NCBI GenBank assembly: GCA_004794655.1
Contig: SMMW01000080.1
Span: 217,501-281,500 of the forward strand
Length of the DNA: 64,000 bases
Direction of reading: 5' to 3'
DNA from: Marisa cornuarietis
Taxonomy: Eukaryota > Mollusca > Gastropoda > Architaenioglossa > Ampullariidae
A program made the position numbers and the translations under genes. The notes under the pieces are model-generated. The model was not told the origin of the DNA. It did no database searches and saw only the letters and a program-made list of their open reading frames with translations. Shown piece after piece: positions 11,891 to 24,900 of the stretch; position 1 is the stretch's first letter; each line of letters opens with the position of its first letter.

Positions 11891-14800
11891 CACGTTCACT
11901 TTTTAATAGGCCTGTAAAACCTACACAGTAATTAAATGCAGACACATGCAGACACTCATTTATAAGTCTTTCAGCAGAAACCAGAAGTGTAAGGTTGTTA
12001 AAAGGCCTGACTGCTTGTATACTTATGACTAAACCTCTCCCATTAGCAGGGCTAATACTTAATAATGTATATAATTATGTTAATTTTTAGAAACTGACTT
12101 GTACCATATGAAGAGTTGTTTTTGTATTTAAATATTTTGTTGATATTTTTTGGATGTTGTCTGGATAGTTAAGCAGCTCTTGTGAGTTTTGATGTGGTCT
12201 GGATGTAGAGCATTTGTCAAAGCATGGTTGTGAATTTGTTTTTAGAAAAACAAAACATAATTTGTCTTGTAATTTAGAATTTTCTTTATTTCAGTTTGAT
12301 GCCTAAGCCACAATTATTTTAACAGTTATCTGCTATAGTAGAGTATACAAGATAGAACCACTAATAGTGATATACTAGATTTATAGTATGCTAATGTTTG
12401 AGGAAGGTTTATGAGTGCATGCACATACACAGAGGGGCAGGAGTTGCTATTCTTTAGGATAATATCCTTAAGTTCTTTTGAAAGATTACCAAATAAATCA
12501 AATGGAAAGTATGCTGAAAGATTTGACTCCTTGCTCTGTTGTGCTGCTGCTTTTATGTTCTTAATTTTGCTAATTAATTTTTTATGCTTTTTTTTCTCTC
12601 AGATTTTTCACCTTGTTTCACAGCTAAACCCAGTTGAGTCATTCAGGTGCATGCGTGTGCGTACACACACACACCTGCATGCACAAAAGGCTAGGTGAAA
12701 AAAAAAGCTAAATATTGATGATGGAAGTAAATAGTACTAGGTTCATGGACTGGTAATCTTGCCATTTATATATTTAATCTGACATTAGCACTAAGATTAC
12801 TAGGCACATCACTGATCTGTCTCTAACATGGAGTACAAGTAATAAACTTGCCATATTTGATGACGACCAGGATTATCCGAAGAAGTAGGGAAGGGTTTGA
12901 AATAAGGAAATGGGGTAAACATTGAAGTTAAGGTATATTTCTGTGTGTGTTTTTTTAGTCTTCAGAAACATAACTAGACAAAGATACTGGTATGAGAAAC
13001 GCTATATTTAGGCATAGTTCTTTTCTCCAACCAAGCATTAGCTCTCAAGGGTGGTACTGCCACATCTCACACATTTTGCCAACATGTCCTGACTTACCAC
13101 TGCAGTGCTCTTAGGAAATTTTGGAGAGCCCACAGAAATGTGCAGTGTAGTTGTACAGTGTCTATAAGATGTGTCAAACACAACCAGTTTTGTACTATAC
13201 TTTCTAATGGATAAAGAAACATGGCTTTGGATGGTGCTGTCTTGATCACTGTACTTTATTACATCTGTAGATGCCAATACTTGTTTTTTTCCAAAGATAG
13301 TCTGGAAACTATTTTTCTTGGGTGTATGCTGTAAAATTATCCTTACCATGGTAGGCAAAAGATATCAACAGAACTCAGCACTCTGTATTTGGTTTGCACT
13401 GTTCTTGTTATGAGTGCCTGTTTTAAAGCATTTGTTGTGAAGTTATATGCAGTTGCTATGTTGGCTAAGACGCTGAGATAATCAGTATTCTGATTTTACT
13501 AGTTGATGGGGAGGAGTATCTCCTACCAATCAGTTGGGTATGTAAAAAACATTCTTTGATATCTTGATGCCTATAGTTGTTTCAAATTTTGGTATGCATA
13601 ACAGTTATTTGGCTTATTCATCATACATGTACATTATTATCATGATCATAATGACAGAGGAATAGCAAAAGTTACATTATAGCAAGCAATGGAAGGAAAT
13701 ATAAATACATATGTAATAATAAGAATAAAAATAATTGAATTTATGAAAGTGCATCTCCTCATGTGAAGGCAAGCTCAGTGTTGTGTACAAAAAAAAAACA
13801 ACCAAACAAACTAGAAATGAACTGACGATCATCTTACAAAAAAGAAACACAAGCTTTGTAAACATAGTGCATCAATAAATATGAAGAACTAAGCAGAGAG
13901 AATAATTTACTTACTGATTATGAAAGCTATTTCTTAACCCTCTTGGTTCAACATAAAAATATAACATTACAATAACTTGCTTATAACAAGATTACGAAGA
14001 CGACAGTGGTGAAGTTTGTTTTTTTATTATTGCTGCTCTGAAATAAACATAAGACAAAGAAACCTAGACATTTTTGGAAAAGAGAAAAGTTGAACTTTGC
14101 AATAAAAAGTAATGAAAATCGCCTTGCCCGTGCTACCCGGCAAAGCCAAGATTGTTGCCTTTCAAACCAAGGGAGTTAAAGAGTAAGTCTTGAGACTGAA
14201 CTTGAAAGCTTCAAACATAGACACAGTTTGAAGAGTAAAAGCCAGAGAACTCCTAGTAACGAGTCCAGACAAGAATAGCATCTGCCAAATTTCTCTCATC
14301 TGGTACATGGAACAGTGTGGTGGGGATAGGCTGTTAAGACGGTGGTAGCGCAACGTGGCCATCTTGTAATCAAGAGCTCACACTTGCAGTCGGTGAAGCT
14401 CATAGAGGAAAAGGAGGGATATAGCATGGCATGCTTGTCACCTTTGGAAGAAAAAAAAAAAGTTTTGTTCTGGGGCTTATTGAAATTTGTCCAGTATGTG
14501 GTTAACGAGATTGAGGAAAAGATATATATATATATATGGGAGATACAGGAAAATTCACAACTGGAAGATTTAGTATATGAATTGTACAAATTTCTTTTGG
14601 GATTTGGGAGTATGCAGTAATGTAGTTTACTGATAAAAGAACTGAAATTAACTTTTACTGTCAAAAGAACTGAAATTAACAGCACCTAAAATTAAGGATT
14701 GGTGTTGGTGAGTTATTCTTTGAAAGATAAACTGCAATTTCTGTGAAAATGGTAGGATGCAGGACAACTTGAGGTGCATTAAGTGAATTGTTATTACCAT

Positions 14801-17800
14801 CCACAGAAGTAAATCATTTTGCAATCACATAAAAAAAATTGGGGGATAATGCTTACAAATCACAATTATCTGTAAATGCATGTGTTGTCATTCAAAATGC
14901 TTTACAAATTATTTTTTAAAGACAAGAGCAGTTTGTCACTGTGTAGTGTATTGAAACAATCAATGTCTACCATACTAAAATTTGAGTTACATATTCTGAA
15001 ATACTTGTTTGTACGAATATCCGTTACACATTTGCTTTTCTGGGGAAAAGATGTCTAACCTCAGCTGAGAACTTTTTTCTAAGCTTGTGGTTAATGTTCA
15101 GCTTGCTTCTTTATTAAATAGCACTTACATGCAATGGTCTGTGTTGAAGAAGACACTACTAAATATATTGTATAACTGGTGTATTAAGCAAATATTCCTT
15201 TAAATATAATTCATCTCATTTTTTAAAAAATTTTCTGTGTAAGACTTATTGTTAAAATAGTTGAAATGTTGGACTTGTAAGGTTAGGAATAAAACAAAAT
15301 CTATATTTTTTATGATACAGACACGATGTACATCACTTTGTCTGTATTAGTGGCCTTTGGGAATAGTTTCATACTTTTTATATATAAAAAAAATCAACGA
15401 AAACACATAATAAAATTTTTTAACGTTCTGCTGTGATATTATTATTATTATTATTAAGAATACAGATATTTGATAAATGAGTAAGACCTTGAAAGTGTGT
15501 TTTGTGTTTCAATCAACAGAGAAAAAAATATAATATACATGTTCTTTGTAGGAACATACTATCTTTTAGTCTACAAATAAAGAACATGGGCCAGTTGCAC
15601 AACACATTTCTAATTGTAAACACTTTTTGGTTATAAATCTATTTAGATAATAATTTGTATAGTAGCATAGTGCATAACAAAATTTTAGAACTTAAGTTGT
15701 TTTAAATAAGATAAAATTGTTTAAGAAAGATTTTTGTTCCCGTTAGCACACGACATAGAAATAAAACCCTTTCAAGTTTGCCTCTTTAGAGCAGCTTTAG
15801 AAACATGTGCAACTAGCCCCCAGAGCTCTATGGTTCAGCTTTAATTTAAAAATAAACTAACTTTTGTTCAATAATTCATGTAACTGTACTAAACTTGGTA
15901 CACGAGCAATATTACACAAGATTAAGCATCTTTTACCTTTTACTTTTGTAATCACTTCAATTGTATGTGGAGGTGGAATGCGCAGAAGTGCACATACATC
16001 CTTCCCTGACCCACACAGCATGGTAGGCTATGTGATAGAATAACAGATTGCAAGCAACTAACTTGTTTGGTACCTAGGAAGTATCGTCACTTTAAAAATA
16101 AAATGTGGACTTTTTTCCGTTAGATTCCACCTGTTAAATCAATGTTTTCTTTCCACTGCTTAAAATATCTTCAGAATTTTACTGTCATATACTACAAATC
16201 ACTTTTACAATTTTCTATGTGTTTAACTCAGCTTCAGGTGTTCACAATTTTTTTTTTAAATAATAGACTTTTTACTACATTTATACATTCCTATGATGTC
16301 TCTAGCTTATACGTTTTAACTGCATAGATGATGGAACTTGCAATATATGAAGTTTATAGTTGTCTTTTTAAAAAAATAAATGATTCTAACTATTTTTTTT
16401 ATTGATGTCATTTTATGGCAGTATGTAATACAAGTTGTTTCTAGCAGAAGTGGAAAAGAAGCAGAGATGATTGTAGATACATATCGTAATCTGTTACTGA
16501 TTTTGGGCTAATACTAGGGGGAAAAAATGAAGGTTTATAATTATTATCAAATGTGCATGTCAGTGAATGTATGTATGCACAGTGGTTAAATGGTAACTCG
16601 AAAATGCAAATATTTTCAAATGAATGGGCTTATTAGAATAAGATACCAACTCTCCAAATCTGAGCATGAACAGTGTTCTGTTCACAAGATAAAAGCTCTG
16701 AGTATCTCAATAACCTGTGATTTGCAAAGAGGTCATGAACTTATTCTCACAGCATTGAGCATTGCCTCATTACCATGCGCTTGGAGCTTTCCTAATGACT
16801 ATGACCTCCAGTAATGTCAGTAGTTAAAATTTAGCTCAATCAACATGTGCTTTTCATAGAAAAGGAAACCATAATATATTTTTATCACAAACCATGATGG
16901 CTCTGTTCTGTTAATTTGCTAGTGACTTCAAAATTAATTAAATATTTTATTCTTAGCCTTAATTTTTTTCTAGTTATTAAAGCTGGCCTCTTCTGCTATG
17001 TCTCGCAGTCCATGAATTTAAAAATATACAGTAAGTAGTGCCATGGCAGTGGACCAGATGGAGCAATAATCTGGGTATAGAATCAAAGAACTCAACATTA
17101 GTGAGATAACCAACCTGAAAGTCTTAAAATTTACTGCAGAGAAGACCTGCTAATCAAATTTAATAAAGCACAGGAATTGGTGTAAGTAGAAAGGCATAGA
17201 AATATTTGCTAGATGGTTCATTTGGGCTTCAAACAACTTTGAATGCTAATATATTTGCCAACGTTTTTATGGAATTTAAACCTTGCATATGGGAATATTT
17301 GTTCCCTTTGTTGCACGACTGTAGCATTACATCAACTCCAAAGTCAAACAAAAAATAATTATGGTTGTAAAGAAACTTATAGAATACTGTTATATATACT
17401 TGGGTGTAAACAAGATTAGGGCAGTAAACATGAAAATTGGTTGCACTGATGAGTAGTCTTGAGACAGCACTTGCTACAAGACAATTTTTTTCAATAATTT
17501 TGTTACTGACTTAAAATTTGATATGCTTGTGCCTGTCATTAAAAGCCACTTTGTAACCTTTGCTGTTAACCATGGTCTCCAAATGTCTAAAGAAAACAAA
17601 TAAAAGCAAATCTGTTTGATTTGCATAAAGTCATATGGCTGTTGTGAACTTTATTAATCAATATTTTGGCATTGGAATATTTAATGGTAAAAGAAAGTCT
17701 GGTTAACTGGTTCTAAAATACTTTTTCTGCAGTAAAAACAGCTTCCCCACTACCTGTTATGTACAGTGAAAGTCTTCTGTTTGTCTGTGCCATTACATTA

Positions 17801-18320
17801 TGCATTAATTTCCTTGACCTGTAAAAGGCAACATTTCTGCTTTGTGACATTACAATCTGGATTCAAAACTCTGCAGGACGGAGCCTAAATCTAAATTCCT
17901 TTTTCAGAAGCCATTGTTTGCTTAGTTGAAGTTTTCCTAGCTTTTTGTCACAATTAATCTTCTTTCTGGTTTGTAATTGAAATCACATTGTTACATTCAG
18001 ATTTAAAGAAAAATTTGTGAGTGAACACATGGCTATTCAAAATATGCATCGAGTATGGAGTCTCAGATAACAGCCTCTCTGGTTTTACGTTTTCTAGGAA
18101 AGCAGTCTTCTTGTCTCATCTACCTTACCTCAACTCAAAGACTTAATAAAACATTGATAAAAATGTAGTCCATAAGGTATGTGCAGGTTCTATTTCCTCG
18201 AATATCTTATTATGCTATAGCAATTTACTGATTTCAAACATCTGCAAACATAAACCTCATAAAAAGTGATAATAGCTCAATTTCAGTTGTGGTCTAAACT
18301 ACAAGGCCACTCCGTCATGT

Positions 18321-18485
18321 TGGGCAGTCTGGTGGTGCAACGGTTAGCACCTGTCACCAATAAAGTGAAGGTTGGCTGTCCTGGGTTTAGCTCTCGTCTT
18401 GTTCTTTCTCTGCATATGACATCTGTTTACAGGGCTGTCTCTGCGTAAAACACAAATCCCCCCTCCCCTTTCCCTGTCATTAGTG
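18321..18485 (+). mobile_element. tRNA-like SINE, family 1, copy 1
   Basis: The tRNA-like head has an A-box-like GGTGGTGCAACGGTTAGCAC, and the GGTTGGCTGTCCTGGGTTTA segment is followed by AGCTC (B-box-like). The body has 'tctttctctgca', 'catctgtttacaggg', then a C-rich end. The same body occurs at 51665-51835 and 53425-53626. Confidence 0.7.
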
Positions 18486-21400
18486 ATAAGAGCTGAATTT
18501 TAATGCACAACAGAAATACATACAAAGATGCTTGGATGCACATAACACTTTTAAGAAGACAAGACTCTGTTCTGGATTTTTCCTGCAGTTTACTTTTAAT
18601 GCCGCCAAGTATATTTTCCCTGCCACATTACTGTTAAATATTATTAGCCTATCATGAGTGAGAGTACCTGAAGCAGTACAGTAATCAATATTTGAAGTAT
18701 CAGTGAAAATCCCTAAGTAATAATCGTTAACAACAAACAGCATAAATTCCAACACCAACCTTATACCCCATAAGTTAGATAACATCAACTACTTGAGAGT
18801 GAAAGCATAATGATAATCACAAGTTCATAATACACGAGTGTCATGTACATTTCTGAATGAGATTCGATGTAATGGGCTATTGTCCATGGTCTGCATCCCC
18901 GAACCCACTGAAGTCACAATTTCAAGAGATTAACGCCTGGAATGTTAAGTCAATATATGATATGAGTCTGACAATGTACAGCCACAACAAAACAAAAATG
19001 CGAGGGTTCAGAGCTTGAGTAAACATTTTCAATTATTACATGGTTTTTATATGAATAGTCCTACACTGAAAATATAAAATGAAGGATTTTCGTATTTTAT
19101 AGAATTTTTTCACTCCAAGGATTAGAAATTTCTACCACAGCATAATCAAGATACTGAGAATGATTAACACAAAGACAAGCCACTCAAGCAAAATGTTCAC
19201 CTCTAAAGTGACTGAATCTGCATAAAAATTACACAATTCACACAATTTCCAACAGGCATGAGTACTTAAACTAGTGTTTCTTATCACCATCATTGCGTTA
19301 AAGGCATTATATTAATATCATGAAGCATATGAAATAAAATAACAAACTCAGCAGAATTATCATATTAATTCCTTTGGAAATATGCTGGCAGAAATGTCAA
19401 AATATTTGAACTGGCCATAAAATTAAGAAATGCAAGGACCATTCAGTAAACCATCTTTGAAACTCGAACATTCCGTATGACTAGCAGCTTTCATCATCCT
19501 TCCAAAAAAACAAAAAAAAACAAAAAATAAAATCAATGCCCCACAGAAAACTATATCTTTGGCCAAAATTAATTCATGCAGTCATAGAAAATAAAAGAGA
19601 CTGCCACAAAAACTATCTATATAAAAGAAGAAAGAAAAAGAAAACCAATTTCTCACATCAGGGTGGGTAAGGGTTAGGGAAGACAACTATTTGCTCCGAG
19701 CTAGCCATATAGAACAAAGGTACACAAAATGGTTTAACAATGAATATAAATATACATATCTCAAATTTTGATAAAGAAATAAAAACAAAATTATTTATGG
19801 CAGCAAAGAAAAAAAGCAACAAATTCAGAAAGATTCAAGATCTTTTCTGCTTGTGGAAACCTTGCACTTTTTTTTATAAGCACAGTAAAGGGTCCTTTGG
19901 AATGCAATACTATAAGAGAATACATGGTGACATTTATGAACAATTTTACACTTTCTCTTGCAGCATAACTATAGTACACTAAATGCACAGCTATCCATAA
20001 TGATATTTGTAAGCCTGGAAACATCTTCAAATAAAATAGAAGGGGGAACTAGAACCTAAACAACATAGAATGCCAAGCTGCAGCTGAGCTGAATGCTAGA
20101 AAGATCACTATTAACCAAAAATGTTTGCTGACAAATATCGAATGTTAAAAAGCCTAAGAAAATGCTTTTCTTTTTTTCACATCTGCTAAACTTTATATGA
20201 TGCCCTGTCCTGCTAAAACTTAGTGCTCCTATTCTTTTTCAAATATGGGACAAATATAAACAAAAAAATTATCCCACTTTGAGATTTAAGAAAGGATAAA
20301 TGAGAAAGTTATGAATGGATATGTTAGATGTTTGCATTTTAGAATTAAAATGTCTAATTCACAAATGTGCAACACATATTTTCTCTTGACAAAAGTAATT
20401 CAAGTAAAAATTTCTCATTTGTGCCAAGATGTATGATAAAATAACTTCGTTTTCTCTGTTTCCAGTTTAAAATAGAACAAAAACAAAACAGCAAATCAAA
20501 TCAAACACTTAAAACGAAAATTACCTACCTAAAACACACCAGGTCTTGTTACATTATTTAAATATACACCTGTACGTGCCTGCATGCACACTTTCTATAC
20601 ACCTCACTTGGATGTATGCATCTGTAAGCTTAACAAAACCTTTGACATTTAAATATAAATGATGAGTTAACAATACAAAAAAAAATACATTACAATGTTA
20701 GCTTCCACAACTCTGCCCTTCTTTAGCAGTCACAATAAACAATGTTGCAAAAAATAATTAGATGCAAATGTACACCATCATCTAAAAATATAAGAAGGGT
20801 GGGGGAAGAAGAAAGAGTGGAAAGCATGTGACTGTTAAAGAAAAGAATCTTGTACACATTTCTCAACAGTAGCAAGCATTTGGTCTAATATCATGATGCT
20901 GATGATTTGGTTACAAACACCCCTTTGTTGCTGAAATAATATGAAAAGTAAAGGCTGACATCTAATTCTGAAAATGTCTCATATTCACACTCCTGACAAT
21001 GGATAATCATAATCAACTGGATATCGAAAACAACAATGCTTAATAAACTACAGGATATACTCCTACTCAAGCAACCATGTCTGCAATTTTGCTTACAGAC
21101 GAAAAAGCCATGGAGCACAATACAAATAGGAAAAGGGCAATCACATTTGTTTCGACTTCTTTTTGTTTACTAACTTAACTGTCATCTTAACATTGTGGAA
21201 TATGTTAAAGCACACAACGTTTTGAATGTTAGCTAACAGACTTAAAATACGAACAAAACATCCATAAAATAAGTCAGAAAATCAGTTATAGTGAAAGCAG
21301 GGCACACAAGTATCAGCACATAATTTCTTCTACTCTGATGTCTTTTTCCCTCTATATCAGCACATGCTTGATAAAATCACATCAGAAAAATTTCATGTCA

Positions 21401-22984
21401 TAAAAATGCATAAAAGCATTTATGCACACAAACATGCACACAACACATGCACAGAACACAAAGACTTTCGTAAATGATACACATTCCTCTTTGGGAGTTT
21501 GTGTGATACAAGTGAAATTCAATTATTTCCTCTGAGGCCAAAGACTAGGAAAATGCCTAATGTTTTGGATAGTGCCTTTTTTCCTTACAAATGTTGAAAT
21601 GACAATATACACTAAAGAGATAATAATGAAAATTCTGTTTATGGACAGTGACTAGGGAACAAGCTTTTAACAACAGGTATCTTCTAGAAGTAAAATTTAA
21701 TCAATTAAATATGAGGATTCTCAATGTTTATCTCATCCATTCTTCAATATTCTGGAATTTCAAGGGCACTGTCACAGCTCATGCTACATGGGTCTCATTA
21801 ACATGCTATAATTAGTTACAACTCTGTTTCAATTGTTACTGACAAAAATAGACTGACTGCATGCATCACTGTACTTGTAACATCCTAAAAAGACAGTTTT
21901 GTAACCACTTCACAGTCTGGTATGCAGATAGGAAACTTTGGAAATTGTAGCTCAGGCACTCAGCAGAAAGAAAAAGGTTCTTGTCTGTAAATACTGCTAC
22001 TATTATTACCAGTATTAGCCATGTTTCTTTACTGGCAAGGAGTTATAAATGTGATTAAATTATAAATGTAATGGGCATTAAAGACTTTTTCAAGCAAAAT
22101 ATTTCATTATATGCACTATTTGGAAAGTGCAGGTAAAAAAGGTAAGTTTGACATATTTCAGTTTCACTTACAAAGTTGTATCTAGAGAACTGCCTTTTCT
22201 TCTCTCTTTGAGGATTAGGCACTGTGCAAATCTAAATCAGTCTACTTCTAAAAACAACAACAACAACAACATTAATAATAATAATAATAAGCATGCCTGG
22301 AACTTAAAATTTAGTGGAAGGTCTGAGCACATGCTTACAGATGCTCCCTAAATAAATATTTTCAAAAAATGTCTTTTATGTGCAAGTTGTACTGTTAACC
22401 AATTATTTGTCTGTCAGTTCTCAGAAAACTTGTACAAATCTTGTCCAATGGTTTTAACTGCACAGCTTATAGATATTTCACTCTCTATTTTTTTAAGGCT
22501 TTTTACTTTTTTCTTATCTGCCCGCCATGGAAAAAGCAAAAGAAAAAGCCATGCAGTCGATCTTCACTTACATGCCATGGTACAAGGAGACAATTAGAAA
22601 TATATTTGCATATACACAGATAGCAATAAATATAACAGCTTCACAAAAGAAAAATCATGCATTTATCATCCCTCTTTGTCCATATACATGGATTTAAACA
22701 CACAGGTAAGCATGTAAATAAATACAAATATAATTTCTGCTATGTCACAAACCATAAAACAATGGTCTAACCAAAAAAGTGTCTCCACAGATAAATCCTT
22801 TGGAAACCACAAAAAAAGGCTCTTAACTTTGAATGACTTTAATATCATAAGCAAACATACACCAAGGGGAAAAGGAAGTAAATAAAAACAAACCCAATCA
22901 TCTCATTACCATTGTTTGCCGGTAAAATGACATGAAATAAGCATCTTGGATTCAATAAGGAAAATTTTTTACTTATACAAATAG

Positions 22985-23165
22985 TCTGCATAGCCTAGTA
23001 GTTAGTGGGCTTCACTTTGGAACATAAGATTGGCTATTGGTAGATTACCCAGGCCTCTGACTGGAAAACTCCCAATGACAGTCAAGAATAGGCACCTTAT
23101 TTTATCAGAGGAAGTAAAAGCCAGCAGAAGAAGAGGATTAGGTCATACTCTAAACATGGAGAATC
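22985..23165 (+). mobile_element. tRNA-like SINE, family 2, copy 1
   Basis: The head GCATAGCCTAGTAGTTAGTG is A-box-like. The downstream motif 'gacagtcaagaataggcacc' parallels 'tgtcaggaataggtacctga' in the copy at 53203-53400. The copy is diverged and the family name is unknown. Confidence 0.45.
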
Positions 23166-24900
23166 TCAAGAGCTCAGTGCTTACATGGTCACTAGGCTAT
23201 GAGTTTTTTTTTTTTTTTTTTACAAAATTACTTTCTGGTAACTTACCATTTCCTGCACTCTGCTTGGCAAAACAAGAAAAATGCTAGCATGTTATACACA
23301 TAGCTCTGATGTAAATAAATGACAAACCAAAATGATACAAAATATTTGCCAAGGACCAAGTGGGATGCATGAGTGATTCTAGGAATGTGGGAAAGCTAAG
23401 CAAAAGTGCAAGACAAGTTACAAGAATGGCACAGCTATTCCTTACATGTTTGGCAAAGTTCACACAAAATTCCCATTAACATAAAAAACAGTAAAAAAAA
23501 AAGCTCTGTACCCTTAAATACTTGAAAGCATATATAAGGGACAAATTTAAGTAAATTTATTACCACATTTCTTTCTCTTGCAGCTCTCAACATAATGTTG
23601 GGTATTTCTTTTCAGTAAACGCATGCCTAATGTGTAATGACCTAGACAGCATGTAAAATCCTTCCTCTATTACAGTGCATGAGACAAAGGAGTGGCATGG
23701 ATAAGGAAAAGACAATTTTGCACAACAGCATCCAGTTGCATACTACACGAGCGTCTGTCATCATCACTGCAAACACTTCTATGCAAAAAAATCATGATAC
23801 AAAAACCAAACACTGAATGTGAATGGCTGACTAAAATAAAAAGGACAAACCAGCACAGAGCAAACATATTTATAAGTAAAGCAATCTGAGGTATCATTTT
23901 ATCGGTCTTTTTTGCAGTCTGCATCACAACCATGAATTTTTTCCCTTCAAGATTATTGAAATGTTAGCACCAGTCAGTACTTAGATATAAAAATGATAAT
24001 CTCTCCTTAATGAACATATATTAATACGACTGCTGGAAGTGGATACAATTTCTCTTCTTATGTCCTCTCAGTGTTGGAAAACAACTGCAAAGGCGGAGAA
24101 GAAATAGGAATCGACACAAAACTTCAAAAGCTGTCAGTCATCTATACATTTAAAATCTTTGTTAACTAGATCAATGGACCATTGACCACAAAACACGAAA
24201 CACGAAAAAGAATTCGATGTAGATTTTTACCTCACTTTTCATCCATAGAACTCCCTAAAAAAAATTACAATTTGTGGGCTTTTTTGTAGATGCATAAAAA
24301 CCATGGATGTAGACTTGACACATCAAAGTCCATTAAAAAACCCAATGTGGTCAACGAATTTAGCAACGGTCTGCAGAACTGATCTTTCCCCTAATATGTG
24401 TCAACAATGCTGCTTATTACTGTAATAATGAGAAAACTGAAGATTTTGATTTTGAATATGGCAACATAGAAACAGACCTGTGTATACCCTAGAATACAAA
24501 TTGGATTATGGTGAAGAAATTCGTTCCATTAAAATAATGTCTTCAATTGTAAAAGGTTAGTCACCAATGATCTATTGACAATGTCATTAAAAATTTCAAG
24601 TCCTGAGTTGTGGAATCAAATAGCACATGCAAATCTTGGTTCCATGATTAAGTTAGGTGTTGTTGAATGTAGAAAGATCTTCACTAACTGAAGATCATAA
24701 TGTATGCTAGAAAATGAAGAGAAAATGAACAATTATTGTACTGACAGTTTCCTTGAGAGAATGAGTGGAACAGTGCAAGTGTTGAAAAAATGTGGATTAG
24801 GGAAGGTAGTTGCAGAAACATTCTCTATATGTTCAAATAATCATTATTTCCAAGTATTCTATGTGTTCAAGCTCCATTTTCAAATCATGCAACCCAAGTT

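Larger units (their letters stand above)
11900..24880. other. AT-rich stretch without a recognised gene
   Basis: Both strands were read. Only short, low-complexity open frames are present, and none has a recognisable domain. The stretch contains poly(A)/poly(T) runs, a short (TTA)n near 15440, a (AAT)n near 22270 and two SINE copies (18321-18485 and 22985-23165). Part may be the long 3' UTR of gene 1 (left) or gene 2 (right). For gene 2, a reverse-strand AATAAA is at about 23554, some 1.3 kb past its stop. Confidence 0.6.

Noticed and set aside
18321..18395. Possible tRNA gene
   Set aside because: A- and B-box-like motifs are present but the cloverleaf does not close, and the same sequence occurs in other copies with a non-tRNA body. 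It is a SINE.
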